A stretch of 51,548 nt of DNA from an uncultured Ilumatobacter sp. (lineage in GTDB: Bacteria > Actinomycetota > Acidimicrobiia > Acidimicrobiales > Ilumatobacteraceae). The stretch spans positions 1 through 51,548 of the forward strand of contig CALIOL010000264.1 of NCBI GenBank assembly GCA_938044705.1. Direction: 5' to 3'. The translations under genes and the position numbers were made by a program. The notes beneath the pieces were generated by a model. The model was not told the DNA's origin. It saw only the letters and a program-made list of their open reading frames with translations, and did no database searches. Below are positions 1-8,480 of the stretch, in pieces; position 1 is the stretch's first letter, and each line of letters starts with the position of its first letter.

Positions 1-188
1 TCCGCAAGTTCGAGGTCGGTGACCGGAATCGTCTTGGCGAACACCCGGTGGCCGGCGACGTCGAGCGTTCGGCTCATGCCCCACCCCGGATGCGGCTGGA
101 CCTGACCGAGGAGATCTGCCAACTCGGCGTCAGTTCCATCAGCAAACCAGGCACTGAGCTCGTCGTGCAGGCCGAGCCGAGCTTCCAC
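1..188 (-). CDS. Kinase-like protein, N-terminal part (cut by window edge)
   Basis: The open frame runs from a GTG at 188 to the window edge with no stop (62 codons). It contains GMSRTLDVAGHRVFAKTIPV followed by TDLELA. From memory this resembles the start of actinobacterial protein-kinase-like or phosphotransferase proteins, where a conserved Lys sits in a V-K/A-K strand followed by a T-D-L-E segment. No catalytic loop is visible because the rest of the gene lies outside the window. The GTG is one of several possible starts. Family assignment is tentative. Confidence 0.45.
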   Translation of the reverse strand, partial: MEARLGLHDELSAWFADGTDAELADLLGQVQPHPGWGMSRTLDVAGHRVFAKTIPVTDLELA

Positions 189-239
189 ATGACCGAACCT
201 ACACCCGAGGCTCGATCGGGCCGAGCGGACGGGAGTCGG

Positions 240-1004
240 TCAGGAGTCCGGGGCTTCGACGTCGGGGTCGATGGCTGGCACCGTGGTCGAGACCGCCGGG
301 ATGAAGGTCGCGTCGAACTCACCCTCGTACGGTTCGGTGACGGCCGGCGCGACGTATTCCTCGCCGCATTGGACCTGGACGACCTCTTGGCGCACAAGGT
401 CGACGATGGTCGTGCTGTTCGGACCGAAGCGTCGGAGGAAGTCACTGAACGACGGGATGTCCTCCCCCGCACACGTTGCACCCGCCCCGTCGGTGTCTCG
501 CTCGATGACCGGCGGGTAGGGGATCTCCCACCCGTTCTCGAACACGGCGTAGCCGTCCTGGAGATCGACGATCGGTGGAAGCTCGACGGTCTCACGAGGC
601 GCCTTCGGCAGAATCGCAAACCACACCACCGCGTCGCCGAGAACGTCTGCGAGCACCACACAACGGTTCGGAAGCACCAGCGTTCCGCACGAGACTTCGC
701 CCGGCGTCCCCGGTGCGATGCGCATCACCCGAAGACCGTCGGCGTCGAGCACGGCATCGAGGACGCCGACGGTGCGGCCGTCGGGGCCGACCTCGAAGTC
801 GTCAGATCGTTCGATCCGATCGACGGACGAGATGACATCGATGCGGCGCTTGATGACGTTGCCGTCCTCGTCGCGATTCGACGGGCCGGCGACGGCGAGC
901 GTTCCTTGCTGACCGCCGCTCGCAAAGACCGTGTCGACACCGAGGGCAAGCAACGCCAACGCCGCGACCGCAGCCAGGAATCGCAACGTCAACACCTGTC
1001 TCAC
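240..1004 (-). CDS. Hypothetical membrane-anchored or secreted protein
   Basis: This encodes about 254 residues. An N-terminal hydrophobic helix (FLAAVAALALLALGVDTVFA) acts as a signal peptide or anchor. A polar extracytoplasmic domain follows, with a few Cys (VSCGTLVLPNRC, ATCAGED, VQCGEE) that could form disulfides. I do not recognise the domain. The GTG at 1004 is preferred over the GTG at 1013 because a TACCGT hexamer lies 7 bp before it, the spacing used by many genes here. It lies 51 bp upstream of, and on the same strand as, the kinase-like gene. The function is unknown. Confidence 0.7.
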   Translation of the reverse strand: MRQVLTLRFLAAVAALALLALGVDTVFASGGQQGTLAVAGPSNRDEDGNVIKRRIDVISSVDRIERSDDFEVGPDGRTVGVLDAVLDADGLRVMRIAPGTPGEVSCGTLVLPNRCVVLADVLGDAVVWFAILPKAPRETVELPPIVDLQDGYAVFENGWEIPYPPVIERDTDGAGATCAGEDIPSFSDFLRRFGPNSTTIVDLVRQEVVQVQCGEEYVAPAVTEPYEGEFDATFIPAVSTTVPAIDPDVEAPDS

Positions 1005-1011
1005 CCGGCTC

Positions 1012-1017
1012 ACGGTA
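1012..1017 (-). promoter_or_regulatory. -10-like box (TACCGT) of the gene at 240-1004
   Basis: TACCGT on the minus strand ends 7 bp before the GTG at 1004. The spacing fits a leaderless transcript. No clear -35 is visible. Confidence 0.35.
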
Positions 1018-1085
1018 CCCAGTGCGCGGCACTCGCCGGTGGCACCACCGTGTGACGCTCACGCCCGCATGCGTCGCGCTCCGTG

Positions 1086-2447
1086 TCAGGCGACCGCTGA
1101 CCGCGCTGCGCGTGACGCAGCCTCGGCGATGCGATCGATCACCTCGTCGGTGTGAGCGAGACCGACGAAGATCGCTTCGTACGCGCCCGGGGCCATCGCG
1201 ACCCCTTCGGCGAGCATTGCCTGGAAGAAGCGTGCGTACGCGGCCTCGTCGGTGGTCTTGGCGTCGTCGAAATTCTGCACCGGATTCGCAGCATCCTCGC
1301 CACAGACCATGCCGATGAGCGTGCCCACGACCGGGAATCGGGCGGCGAAGCCTGCCGAGGCGCAGGCGTCTCGCAACAGCGCGGCCATGTGACGAGCCCG
1401 GGCGAGCAACTCGATGTAGACGTCACCGGTCAGATTGTCGAGCGCGGCCAGCCCAGCTGCGGTCGCAAGCGGATTGCCGGAGAGCGTGCCCGCGTGAAAC
1501 ACCGCGCCGAGTGGCGAGAGATTCTCCATGATGTCCGCTCGACCGCCGATCGAACCAATGGGCAATCCGCCGCCGATCACCTTGCCGAAGCACGTGATGT
1601 CCGGAACGATGTCGTACTTCTCCTGGGCGCCGCCGGGCGACAGCCGGAATCCGGTGATGACCTCGTCGAAGATCAGCAGTGCGCCGACGCGGTCGCACTC
1701 GGCGCGCAGTCCTTCGAGGAATCCGGGCACGGGGGCGACAACGCCCATGTTGGCAGCGACCGGCTCGACGATCACCGCAGCGACCTCGTCGGTCAACTCG
1801 GGCACGACGTTGTACGGCGCCACCATGGTCTCAGCGACCGACGCGCTCGGCACACCTGCGGTTCCAGGCAATCCGAGCGTTGCGATGCCGCTGCCGCCTG
1901 CGACGAGCAGCGCGTCGGTTGCTCCATGGAAGTTGCCGGCGAACGTGACGATCCGGTCGCGGCCGGTCACGCCGCGTGCGAGGCGAATCGCCGTGCTCGT
2001 CGCTTCGGTACCTGAGTTCATCAGGCGGACTCGTTCACAGCTCGGCACGCGAGCCGAGATCTCCTCGGCCAGTTTCATCTCGCGCGGCGTGGGCGCACCG
2101 TATGACGTACCGTCCATCGCCGCCGTCGTCACGGCCGCGGTGATCGCCGGATGTGCATGGCCGAGGATCACGGCGCCATAGCTCTGGACGAGATCGAAGT
2201 ACGTGGTGCCTTCGACATCGGTGATCGTTGCACCGTCAGCGCTTGCCACCACATACGGCTCGCCGCCCACGCTGCGAAAGGCGCGAATCGAGGAGTTCAC
2301 GCCACCCGGAATCGCGGCCTTCGACCGCTCGAACATCGTGTGGTTGCTGGGAACGCCTGCGCCGACGCACACGGTCGGCGAGCACCCGGCGGCCGAGCAC
2401 GCTTCGGCGTCGCAGAGGGGAATCATTGAGTCGGTCATTTCGGCCAT
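1086..2447 (-). CDS. hemL: Glutamate-1-semialdehyde 2,1-aminomutase
   Basis: HemL converts glutamate-1-semialdehyde to 5-aminolevulinate with PLP, the last step of the C5 route to tetrapyrroles. Class III aminotransferase signatures are clear: the PLP-lysine segment ITCFGKVIGGGLPIG, LIFDEVITGFR upstream of it, and RLMNSGTEATSTAIRLAR. The protein is 453 residues, slightly longer than usual. The extra length is an N-terminal extension carrying four Cys in exact CX4CX4CX4C spacing (C12, C17, C22, C27). The ATG at 2447 is chosen because GGAG lies 6 bp upstream; an in-frame ATG at 2459 has no such site. It follows hemB on the same strand with a 47-bp gap, so co-transcription is likely. Confidence 0.95.
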   Translation of the reverse strand: MAEMTDSMIPLCDAEACSAAGCSPTVCVGAGVPSNHTMFERSKAAIPGGVNSSIRAFRSVGGEPYVVASADGATITDVEGTTYFDLVQSYGAVILGHAHPAITAAVTTAAMDGTSYGAPTPREMKLAEEISARVPSCERVRLMNSGTEATSTAIRLARGVTGRDRIVTFAGNFHGATDALLVAGGSGIATLGLPGTAGVPSASVAETMVAPYNVVPELTDEVAAVIVEPVAANMGVVAPVPGFLEGLRAECDRVGALLIFDEVITGFRLSPGGAQEKYDIVPDITCFGKVIGGGLPIGSIGGRADIMENLSPLGAVFHAGTLSGNPLATAAGLAALDNLTGDVYIELLARARHMAALLRDACASAGFAARFPVVGTLIGMVCGEDAANPVQNFDDAKTTDEAAYARFFQAMLAEGVAMAPGAYEAIFVGLAHTDEVIDRIAEAASRAARSAVA

Positions 2448-2494
2448 CGGGATCTCCATTCGGGCGGCAGCGCTGCGCCAAGCACAGCGCTGAC

Positions 2495-3490
2495 TCAGCG
2501 GGCAGCTTGTTCTGCGAACCAGCGGGTGAAGTAGGTGAGGATGATGTTCGCGCCGGCGCGCTTGATCGCCGTGAGGTGTTCCAACGCAACGGCATCGGTG
2601 TCGATCCACCCTCGCTCTCCGGCAGCGTGGATCATCGCGTACTCGCCGCTGACGTGATACGCCGCAAGCGGCACGTCGACCCGCGAGGCGACGTCGCTGA
2701 TGACGTCGAGGTAGGCGAGCGCAGGCTTGACCATCACCATGTCGGCGCCCTCGGCGAGGTCGAGTTCGACTTCGCGAATCGCTTCGCGAGCGTTGCGATG
2801 ATCTTGCTGGTAGCCCTGACGATCTCCGCCGTCGGCGATCGTGACGTCGACGGCATCCCGGAACGGTCCGTACAGGGCACTCGCGTACTTCGCGGCATAC
2901 GCAAGGATCGCGACCTCGCTGAAGCCTGCGTCATCGAGGGTCTCGCGGATCACGGCGACCTGTCCGTCCATCATGCCGCTCGGTGCGACGACGTGCGCCC
3001 CCGCTTCGGCTTGAGCGAGTGCCGCCTTCGCATAGATCTCGAGTGTGGCGTCGTTGTCGACGACCATGCGGCCGTCGGCGCCTTCGTGCACGATCCCGCA
3101 GTGTCCGTGATCGGTGTACTCGTCGACGCAGAGATCCGCCATCAGCACGATGCTCTCTCCGTGCTCGGCAACGAGCTGGCGCAGGGCGACCTGGACGATG
3201 CCATCCGGGTCGAATGCTCCGCTCCCCTCGGCGTCCTTCACCGCAGGCACCCCGAACAGGATCACCGCTTTGACACCGAGTGCCTTGAGCTCGCGCACTT
3301 CGGTCCCGAGCGATTCGAGCGTGTGCTGCATCACGCCGGGCAGCGATTCGATCGGTTGAGGCTCATCGATCCCTTCGCGAACGAACAGCGGAGCGATCAG
3401 GTCATCGACTCGCACGTGCACCTCGGAGACCAGCGATCTCATCGCCTCCGAGCGGCGAAGTCGTCGTGGGCGGTCGATCGGTGTCCTCAC
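2495..3490 (-). CDS. hemB: Delta-aminolevulinic acid dehydratase (porphobilinogen synthase)
   Basis: HemB condenses two 5-aminolevulinate molecules to porphobilinogen in the cytoplasm. Visible signatures are RPRRLRRSEAMR at the N terminus, VILFGVP, the metal-loop segment ADLCVDEYTDHGHCG (C-x-D in place of the C-x-C of zinc-only enzymes) and the Schiff-base lysine in MVMVKPALAYLDVI. Length is about 331 residues, normal for the family. The GTG at 3490 keeps the conserved RPRRLRR motif and has TAGGCT 7 bp upstream; a TTG at 3523 and an ATG at 3442 are alternatives. It heads the hemB-hemL unit, separated from rex-hemA-hemC-hemD by two unrelated genes. Confidence 0.95.
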   Translation of the reverse strand: MRTPIDRPRRLRRSEAMRSLVSEVHVRVDDLIAPLFVREGIDEPQPIESLPGVMQHTLESLGTEVRELKALGVKAVILFGVPAVKDAEGSGAFDPDGIVQVALRQLVAEHGESIVLMADLCVDEYTDHGHCGIVHEGADGRMVVDNDATLEIYAKAALAQAEAGAHVVAPSGMMDGQVAVIRETLDDAGFSEVAILAYAAKYASALYGPFRDAVDVTIADGGDRQGYQQDHRNAREAIREVELDLAEGADMVMVKPALAYLDVISDVASRVDVPLAAYHVSGEYAMIHAAGERGWIDTDAVALEHLTAIKRAGANIILTYFTRWFAEQAAR

Positions 3491-3497
3491 CTCCCTG

Positions 3498-3503
3498 AGC
3501 CTA
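3498..3503 (-). promoter_or_regulatory. -10-like box (TAGGCT) of hemB
   Basis: TAGGCT on the minus strand ends 7 bp before the GTG start of hemB. It suggests that the hemB-hemL pair has its own leaderless promoter and is not read only from the rex promoter. Confidence 0.4.
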
Positions 3504-3523
3504 CGGCGGAGCCGCTTCCACAA

Positions 3524-3899
3524 CTTCCTTGCGAACGACCTCCCCGGCCGCGCTCCCCGCCTCCCTTGCGCTCACCCGCTCACCCACTCACCTACGCACC
3601 TACTCAGAATGTGGAGCGATCGTTGCGGCACGCGTTCACATCTCTCCACATTGTCGGAAAGGTGGCGGGGTGGACGCTGCCGGGGAGGTGACACGGGACG
3701 CGGGGCCTGGAGCAAGGGGGCAGGGAGGCGGGAGCAGGGAGAGGGGCAGGTGACCGGGGCGGGGCCCAGACAGGGAGACGCCGGAAGCAGTGAGGGTCGG
3801 GGCCGGGCGAGCAGGCCGAGCGGGTGGGCGGACCTTGCCAACGCGCGAGAGACGGTCGCCCGAGGGGCCGATTGCCGGGCCGCGAGCCTGGGCGCCGAG
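3524..3899. other. Gene-free region with a G-rich tract
   Basis: I find no supportable gene here. From about 3660 to 3795 the plus strand is very G-rich, with many GGGG and GGG runs a few bases apart, so it could form G-quadruplexes. Similar tracts flank the 37.3-38.9 kb cassette. The divergent promoters of hemB and the plus-strand gene at 3912 lie at its two ends. Confidence 0.6.
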
Positions 3900-3905
3900 T
3901 AGTTT
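3900..3905 (+). promoter_or_regulatory. -10-like box (TAGTTT) of the gene at 3912
   Basis: TAGTTT ends 6 bp before the GTG at 3912, the spacing expected of a leaderless transcript. Confidence 0.35.
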
Positions 3906-3911
3906 CGGCAC

Positions 3912-5159
3912 GTGTCTGTCCAAGCATGGTTCTCCAACGATGAGGTCGAGATCGAGCCTGGCTCGTCGACTTCGTTGCAACTGTCGATCCAGAATCTGAG
4001 CGAATCGACGGAGAGCTACACCATCGTCCCAAGTGGGCTCACCGCGGATTGGGTATCGGTCGATCGCGGCAACCTCACACTGTTCGGAGGGTCGCTCGAT
4101 GTCGTCGATGTGACCATCTCGGCACCGAAGCTCCCGTCCACGACCGCGGGCCCCACCGTCACCGGTGTTCGCATCATCCCGACCAGCAGCCCGGATGACA
4201 CGATCGTGGCGGAGACCACACTCGGTGTCGAGTCGTTCGATGATCGGCGAATCACCCCACTGCAGCCGGTCATTCGCGCACGTCGGCGAGCGACGTACGA
4301 GTTCATGGTGGAGAACCACGGCAACGGTCTCGCCAGTTGTCGCGTGCGTCTCATCGACCCGTCCGAACGCGTGGACGGCAGCTTCGACCCACCGGCCGTC
4401 GGAGTTGCGCCGGGTGGAGCAAGCCTCGTCAGACTGAAAGCGAAAGCGAAGCGCAGCCTCTTCCGCCGAGCGACCCGGACACTCAACTTCGAGGTCGAGG
4501 CCGAGCAACCCGGCCATGAGCCGACAGCCACCTCGCTGTCGCTGGTCCAGCCCCCGACGCTGGCGATGGCGACCGTGGGCAAAGCCCTCGCCGTCGCGGC
4601 GCTCGTCGGGGCTGCCGTCGGAGCCTGGTTCGGTGTGGTCCGCCCCGAGATTCGTGATGCAGCAGCTGACCGGGTCGATGAACGGCTCGCTCAATTCGAC
4701 GCTGCAGTCGACGAGATCGCTGCAGAGAGCAACGTCGAGTCGCCGGTCACGACCGTGGTCGACGGATCCGACGACGGCGACGGGCAAGGGTCCTCACCAG
4801 ACGAGGGCGAACCCGACTTCTTGCGTCTCGACGTCACGCCGACGGCGCTCGAAACCACTCAGAACGTGTTCACCGTCCCCGAAGGGATCCTCTACGACCT
4901 CACGGAAGTGAGAATCGAGAACGCGAACAACGACACGGGGCGCGCTGCTTTGCTCATCAACGGCCAGGAAACCTACGTGTGGTCATTGGCGAACATCCGC
5001 GGCCAACTCTTCGAACCGAGTCTGACGCCGATTCGTCTTCAACCCGAAGACAACGTGACGTTCCAAGTTCGATGCGACACCGTCGGCGACCCCGCCATCG
5101 GCACGTGCTTCAACGCAGTCAACCTGCAGGGTCTACGGATCGAGATCGACGAGATCTGA
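3912..5159 (+). CDS. Single-pass membrane protein with Ig-like beta domains
   Basis: The 415-residue protein has an N-terminal beta-rich half (about 1-210). Spaced segments such as PGSSTSLQLSIQNLSES and TYEFMVENHGNG resemble Ig-like or NEW3/COG1470-type sandwich domains. One membrane helix follows (about 218-243, LAVAALVGAAVGAWFGVV), then a short charged helix, an acidic Gly/Ser/Asp linker and a C-terminal beta domain (about 300-415). There is no N-terminal signal peptide, so the first half is probably cytoplasmic and the C-terminal domain external. It is the only plus-strand gene inside the haem cluster and converges on its neighbour with a 16-bp gap. The function is unknown; I infer an envelope or scaffold role. 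Confidence 0.75.
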   Translation: MSVQAWFSNDEVEIEPGSSTSLQLSIQNLSESTESYTIVPSGLTADWVSVDRGNLTLFGGSLDVVDVTISAPKLPSTTAGPTVTGVRIIPTSSPDDTIVAETTLGVESFDDRRITPLQPVIRARRRATYEFMVENHGNGLASCRVRLIDPSERVDGSFDPPAVGVAPGGASLVRLKAKAKRSLFRRATRTLNFEVEAEQPGHEPTATSLSLVQPPTLAMATVGKALAVAALVGAAVGAWFGVVRPEIRDAAADRVDERLAQFDAAVDEIAAESNVESPVTTVVDGSDDGDGQGSSPDEGEPDFLRLDVTPTALETTQNVFTVPEGILYDLTEVRIENANNDTGRAALLINGQETYVWSLANIRGQLFEPSLTPIRLQPEDNVTFQVRCDTVGDPAIGTCFNAVNLQGLRIEIDEI

Positions 5160-5175
5160 TCAGCGAACGTCAGCG

Positions 5176-7620
5176 TCAGCCGAGGCCGAAGCCCGGCAAG
5201 CCGACAACCGCCTGATCGTCTTCGATCACTTCGACCGGAGCGCTCGCAGCCGCGCCGGACGCCGACTGGACGACGACGGTGCGATCGCCACCGCGCTCAT
5301 TCGGGCTGACTGGGACGGTCACTGCGAAGTTGCCGAGTTCATCGGTGGTCGCAGTGATCGACGAGTTCGGCCCGTCACCGAACACGATGGTGACTTCCGT
5401 GTTCGGCGGGTACTGAGCACCGGTGGCGACGAAATCCCGACCGGCATCGACCGACGCAGTCGCGATGTCGAGCACCGGAGCGAATTCGCCGTCGCCGGCG
5501 AGGATCATCGTGGTGTACTGATCGTCTCTCGTCGTCAGCTCGACCAGCGCGGTCCGACGGCCTGCGTCTGTCGGCGTGAAGGTCACACCGATGCCACAGA
5601 ACGCACGGGGGTTCAGCGGGCGGAACGCACAGTTGTTGCTGGTGAACTCGAACTCAGAGGCGTGTGCACCGGTGATCTCGAACGACGTGATCTCGGTCGG
5701 AGAGAACGAGATGTTCGACAGATCGAACACGAACTCGATGCTCGACTCGCCAACGACCACCGTGCCGAGATCGGCGCTTGCCGGCTCGATCCGAAGTGCC
5801 GGGTTCCCACCCTCACCGAACACGTTCGAGGAGACCGACACTGCGTCGAATCCCTCTTCGGCAACCGTGACCGTCGCGCTCGACGAACCCAGGCCACTCG
5901 GCGTGTACGACAGCGTCACCTGGCAACTGCCGCCGGCCGGGACCGTGGCCGCGAGCAAGCAGGTCGTGGTGTCTTCGTTGATCTCGAACTGTGAGCTGTC
6001 GACGGTGACGATCGTCGGCTGGAACGACGACGGCCCATCGTTGATGACGTTGATCCGCCACTCGTCACTTCGGAGTCCGACGAGGGTCGTGCCCAGGTCA
6101 GCGTCCGGCAGCGAGAGCAGAGGGTCCGATGCACGGGCGATGATCTGGCGACCGGGCACCGCATCGGGACCGATGAGATCACGAGCCGCAGCGGAGTCGA
6201 ACACCACGGTTCGACCGGTGTCGCTGACGTCGGGATGAGCGTGCACGCCCTGGGTCGGAACGACGCCGTCGTTGCCGGTGGTCAGACGGGAGAGTCGACC
6301 ATTGCGGACTTCGGCGAGCAAGAGGTCACCATCGTCCCCGCTTCCGAGTGCCGGAACTTCGATCAACTGCAGGTTCGGCGCCTTGGTCACGAAGGCAACG
6401 AGCTGGCCATCAGCGGACACCGACGGCTGCGAGGACGGGCCATACCCGGCAACGGCGGGATCGGTGTCGTTTCGGGCGCTGATGAGCGAGATCGCGGTCT
6501 CCTCATCGGGACCGATCTGGCCATCGTTGTTCGGGTCCCTGTCAGCGAAGAACACTTGGGTCGGGCATCCGCCAGTGCAGTCGGGGTAGGTGGCCTCGGC
6601 GAGCAGTGGGTCGCTCGACGTGAACGCGACGTCCATGCCCTTACGGGACAGGTCAGGTTCGCCGGCTCCAGCAGAAGGAGACCCGTCTGGGCGGCGGCTG
6701 ATCATCTCGACAGCGAGGAACGGATCCGGCTGATCGATGTCCCAAGCGAACACCTGCGTAATGGCAGGGCCACCGTCGACGAGGCCCGGTGCCCAACCTG
6801 GCACGGCGTCGGACGACGTGGCGTCGGAGCGGTACGCAAGGCTCAGACCGTCAGCGGACAGCGAAGGTTGGTCGAGTCCGATGTGGACGAAGGTGTCGGT
6901 CGGCGAGTCTGCGGGAGAACCGGCGACGAACCGGGAACGACCCGCAGCGTCGATCGGGACCGCGACGTCGACGAGGGAGATCGTCGTGATCTCGTCGGGT
7001 TCGAAGAGGTGGTCAGCGGGATGTGTGTAGGCGACGAGGGTGCCACTGCGCGACGTGGTCGGTGCAGCGAGCACGACGTCATCGCGAGCGATGCCGCCAG
7101 AACCGGGGCGGCTCGACACCAGCTCCCAGTTGCCCACGCTGCCCTCGCAGTGCGGCAGGGTGGAACGGTAGATGTCCCAACGGGCACCGGTGTCATCGTC
7201 ACGGAAGACATCCAGCGCCATCTCGGTCACGGCCACGACGCTGCACCCGTCACCGGAAATGACCGGGAACATCGTGTTGCCGCTGCGCAGCGCACTCGGG
7301 ACCGGGCTGAGCTCGGTGGTGATGCCGGTCTCTCGGTCGGTGAGAAACACGGTTGCGGACCGGGTGTCGTCTTCATCGAGCGGAGCGCCATGGAACACGA
7401 CGAACCGACCGTCACCAGAGACCGACGGGCTCGCCCCAGCAGCATCTCCGACGCTGGTGTGCGCATCGACCACGTCGACCGGTTCGACCTGTGCGAGTTG
7501 AACATCAGGAAGCGCCCCGACGCCGGCACCACTGGTCGACATGACCAGACCTGCCAGCAGCGCGCTCGAACCGGCCAGCGTCCGACGCTTCTTGCGTCCG
7601 ATGCGGCGGGATTCGACCAC
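5176..7620 (-). CDS. Secreted beta-propeller protein with anchor-type Ig domains
   Basis: The product has about 814 residues. A basic start (ESRRIGRKKRR) and a hydrophobic stretch ending SGAGVGA form a signal peptide. Six PD40/TolB-like repeats follow, each with an S-x-D/T-G core (SPSVSGDGRFVVF, QPSLSADGLSLAY, QPSVSADGQLVAF, HPDVSDTGRTVVF and others). They should build one beta-propeller. Two ASPM/HYDIN-type (choice-of-anchor) domains follow (DLGTTLVG..., DLGTVVVG..., each with a C-x(n)-C-x-V-T-F/L-S/T-Y/F-T/P segment), then a last Ig-like domain. The GTG at 7620 has AAGGAG just upstream; an ATG at 7653 is possible. It sits 113 bp after hemD. It is probably an extracellular binding or adhesion protein with no visible haem role. 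Confidence 0.8.
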   Translation of the reverse strand: MVESRRIGRKKRRTLAGSSALLAGLVMSTSGAGVGALPDVQLAQVEPVDVVDAHTSVGDAAGASPSVSGDGRFVVFHGAPLDEDDTRSATVFLTDRETGITTELSPVPSALRSGNTMFPVISGDGCSVVAVTEMALDVFRDDDTGARWDIYRSTLPHCEGSVGNWELVSSRPGSGGIARDDVVLAAPTTSRSGTLVAYTHPADHLFEPDEITTISLVDVAVPIDAAGRSRFVAGSPADSPTDTFVHIGLDQPSLSADGLSLAYRSDATSSDAVPGWAPGLVDGGPAITQVFAWDIDQPDPFLAVEMISRRPDGSPSAGAGEPDLSRKGMDVAFTSSDPLLAEATYPDCTGGCPTQVFFADRDPNNDGQIGPDEETAISLISARNDTDPAVAGYGPSSQPSVSADGQLVAFVTKAPNLQLIEVPALGSGDDGDLLLAEVRNGRLSRLTTGNDGVVPTQGVHAHPDVSDTGRTVVFDSAAARDLIGPDAVPGRQIIARASDPLLSLPDADLGTTLVGLRSDEWRINVINDGPSSFQPTIVTVDSSQFEINEDTTTCLLAATVPAGGSCQVTLSYTPSGLGSSSATVTVAEEGFDAVSVSSNVFGEGGNPALRIEPASADLGTVVVGESSIEFVFDLSNISFSPTEITSFEITGAHASEFEFTSNNCAFRPLNPRAFCGIGVTFTPTDAGRRTALVELTTRDDQYTTMILAGDGEFAPVLDIATASVDAGRDFVATGAQYPPNTEVTIVFGDGPNSSITATTDELGNFAVTVPVSPNERGGDRTVVVQSASGAAASAPVEVIEDDQAVVGLPGFGLG

Positions 7621-7733
7621 GAGGCTCCTTTTGTTCAACGTCTTCTCTTTCATTCGACGACACAACGGGGTTGTTACACCCGTTCTGCCGACAGCTCGGC
7701 GGAAAGTCTGCCAGGAATTGGTGACGAACGTCA

Positions 7734-8480
7734 TCAGCCGACGCGATTGCGCCAAGCGTTCACGAGTTCCTCGACAATGCCTGCAAGAGAGTGTTCGGCA
7801 GCCTCGTTGGTGATCTTGAGGCCCGATTTCTCAGCAGCAGCGCGCGTTGTGGGACCGATGACCGCGACAATCGGCGGCAGCGCAGCGCTGGCGTCATCGC
7901 CCAATGCGTCGGCCCAGGCCCGAGCCGACGACCCACTGGCGAACACCACCGCATCGGCTCGCTCGACGCGTCGCCGGTCTTCATCAGACGGCACACGCAC
8001 GAGCGTCCGGTAGGCGACGTGTACGTCGACACTGTGACCTGCCGCTTCGAGCCCTCGGGCGAGCTCGTCGCCAGCCAGATCGGCCTGAGCGAGCACAACA
8101 CGCTGAGCCGGCTCGACGCGCTTCACGAATGCATCGACGAGGCTCGACGCGATTTGACGGTCCGGCAACACGTCAACAGGACGCTCAGCGACTTCAGCAA
8201 GTCGCGATGCCGTGGCGGTGCCCACCGCTGCGAGACCGATGGCCGGATATCGAGACACGGCACCGACACGATCCGCACCAGCGGCAGACGTCACGACGAG
8301 CCAGTCCGGCTCGTCACAGATCGCTCGCTCGAGCCGATCGCGCTGCGCTGCGTCGACCGCTGCGATCTCGATGAGCGGCACGTGCTCGACGACGGCGCCC
8401 GCGGCAGCTAGCAGTCGACCGAGCTCGCCTCGATGCTCGCGAGTGACGACGACCGTGCACCCTGCGAGGGCTGTGCTCAC
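7734..8480 (-). CDS. hemD: Uroporphyrinogen-III synthase
   Basis: HemD closes hydroxymethylbilane to uroporphyrinogen III with inversion of ring D. The 248-residue product has the loose HemD pattern: an N-terminal VVVTREHRGELGRLLAAAGA, WLVVTSAAGADRV and a late VVFASGSSARAWADAL followed by VAVIGPTTRAAAEKSGL. The GTG start at 8480 overlaps the hemC stop codon by four bases (GTGA), which fixes both the start and the operon link. It is the last gene of the rex-hemA-hemC-hemD unit. Confidence 0.93.
   Translation of the reverse strand: MSTALAGCTVVVTREHRGELGRLLAAAGAVVEHVPLIEIAAVDAAQRDRLERAICDEPDWLVVTSAAGADRVGAVSRYPAIGLAAVGTATASRLAEVAERPVDVLPDRQIASSLVDAFVKRVEPAQRVVLAQADLAGDELARGLEAAGHSVDVHVAYRTLVRVPSDEDRRRVERADAVVFASGSSARAWADALGDDASAALPPIVAVIGPTTRAAAEKSGLKITNEAAEHSLAGIVEELVNAWRNRVG

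Noticed and set aside
74-1055. Long open frames on the other strand and frames over the gene at 240-1004
   Set aside because: They have Arg/Ser-rich composition typical of shifted reading of high-GC genes, and no recognisable domain. The minus-strand frame with a signal peptide is the coherent one.
6235-8013. 592-codon plus-strand frame antisense to the propeller gene and hemD
   Set aside because: It crosses two clear minus-strand genes, has Arg/Asp/Gly-rich, low-hydrophobicity composition and no domain. It is a shadow frame.
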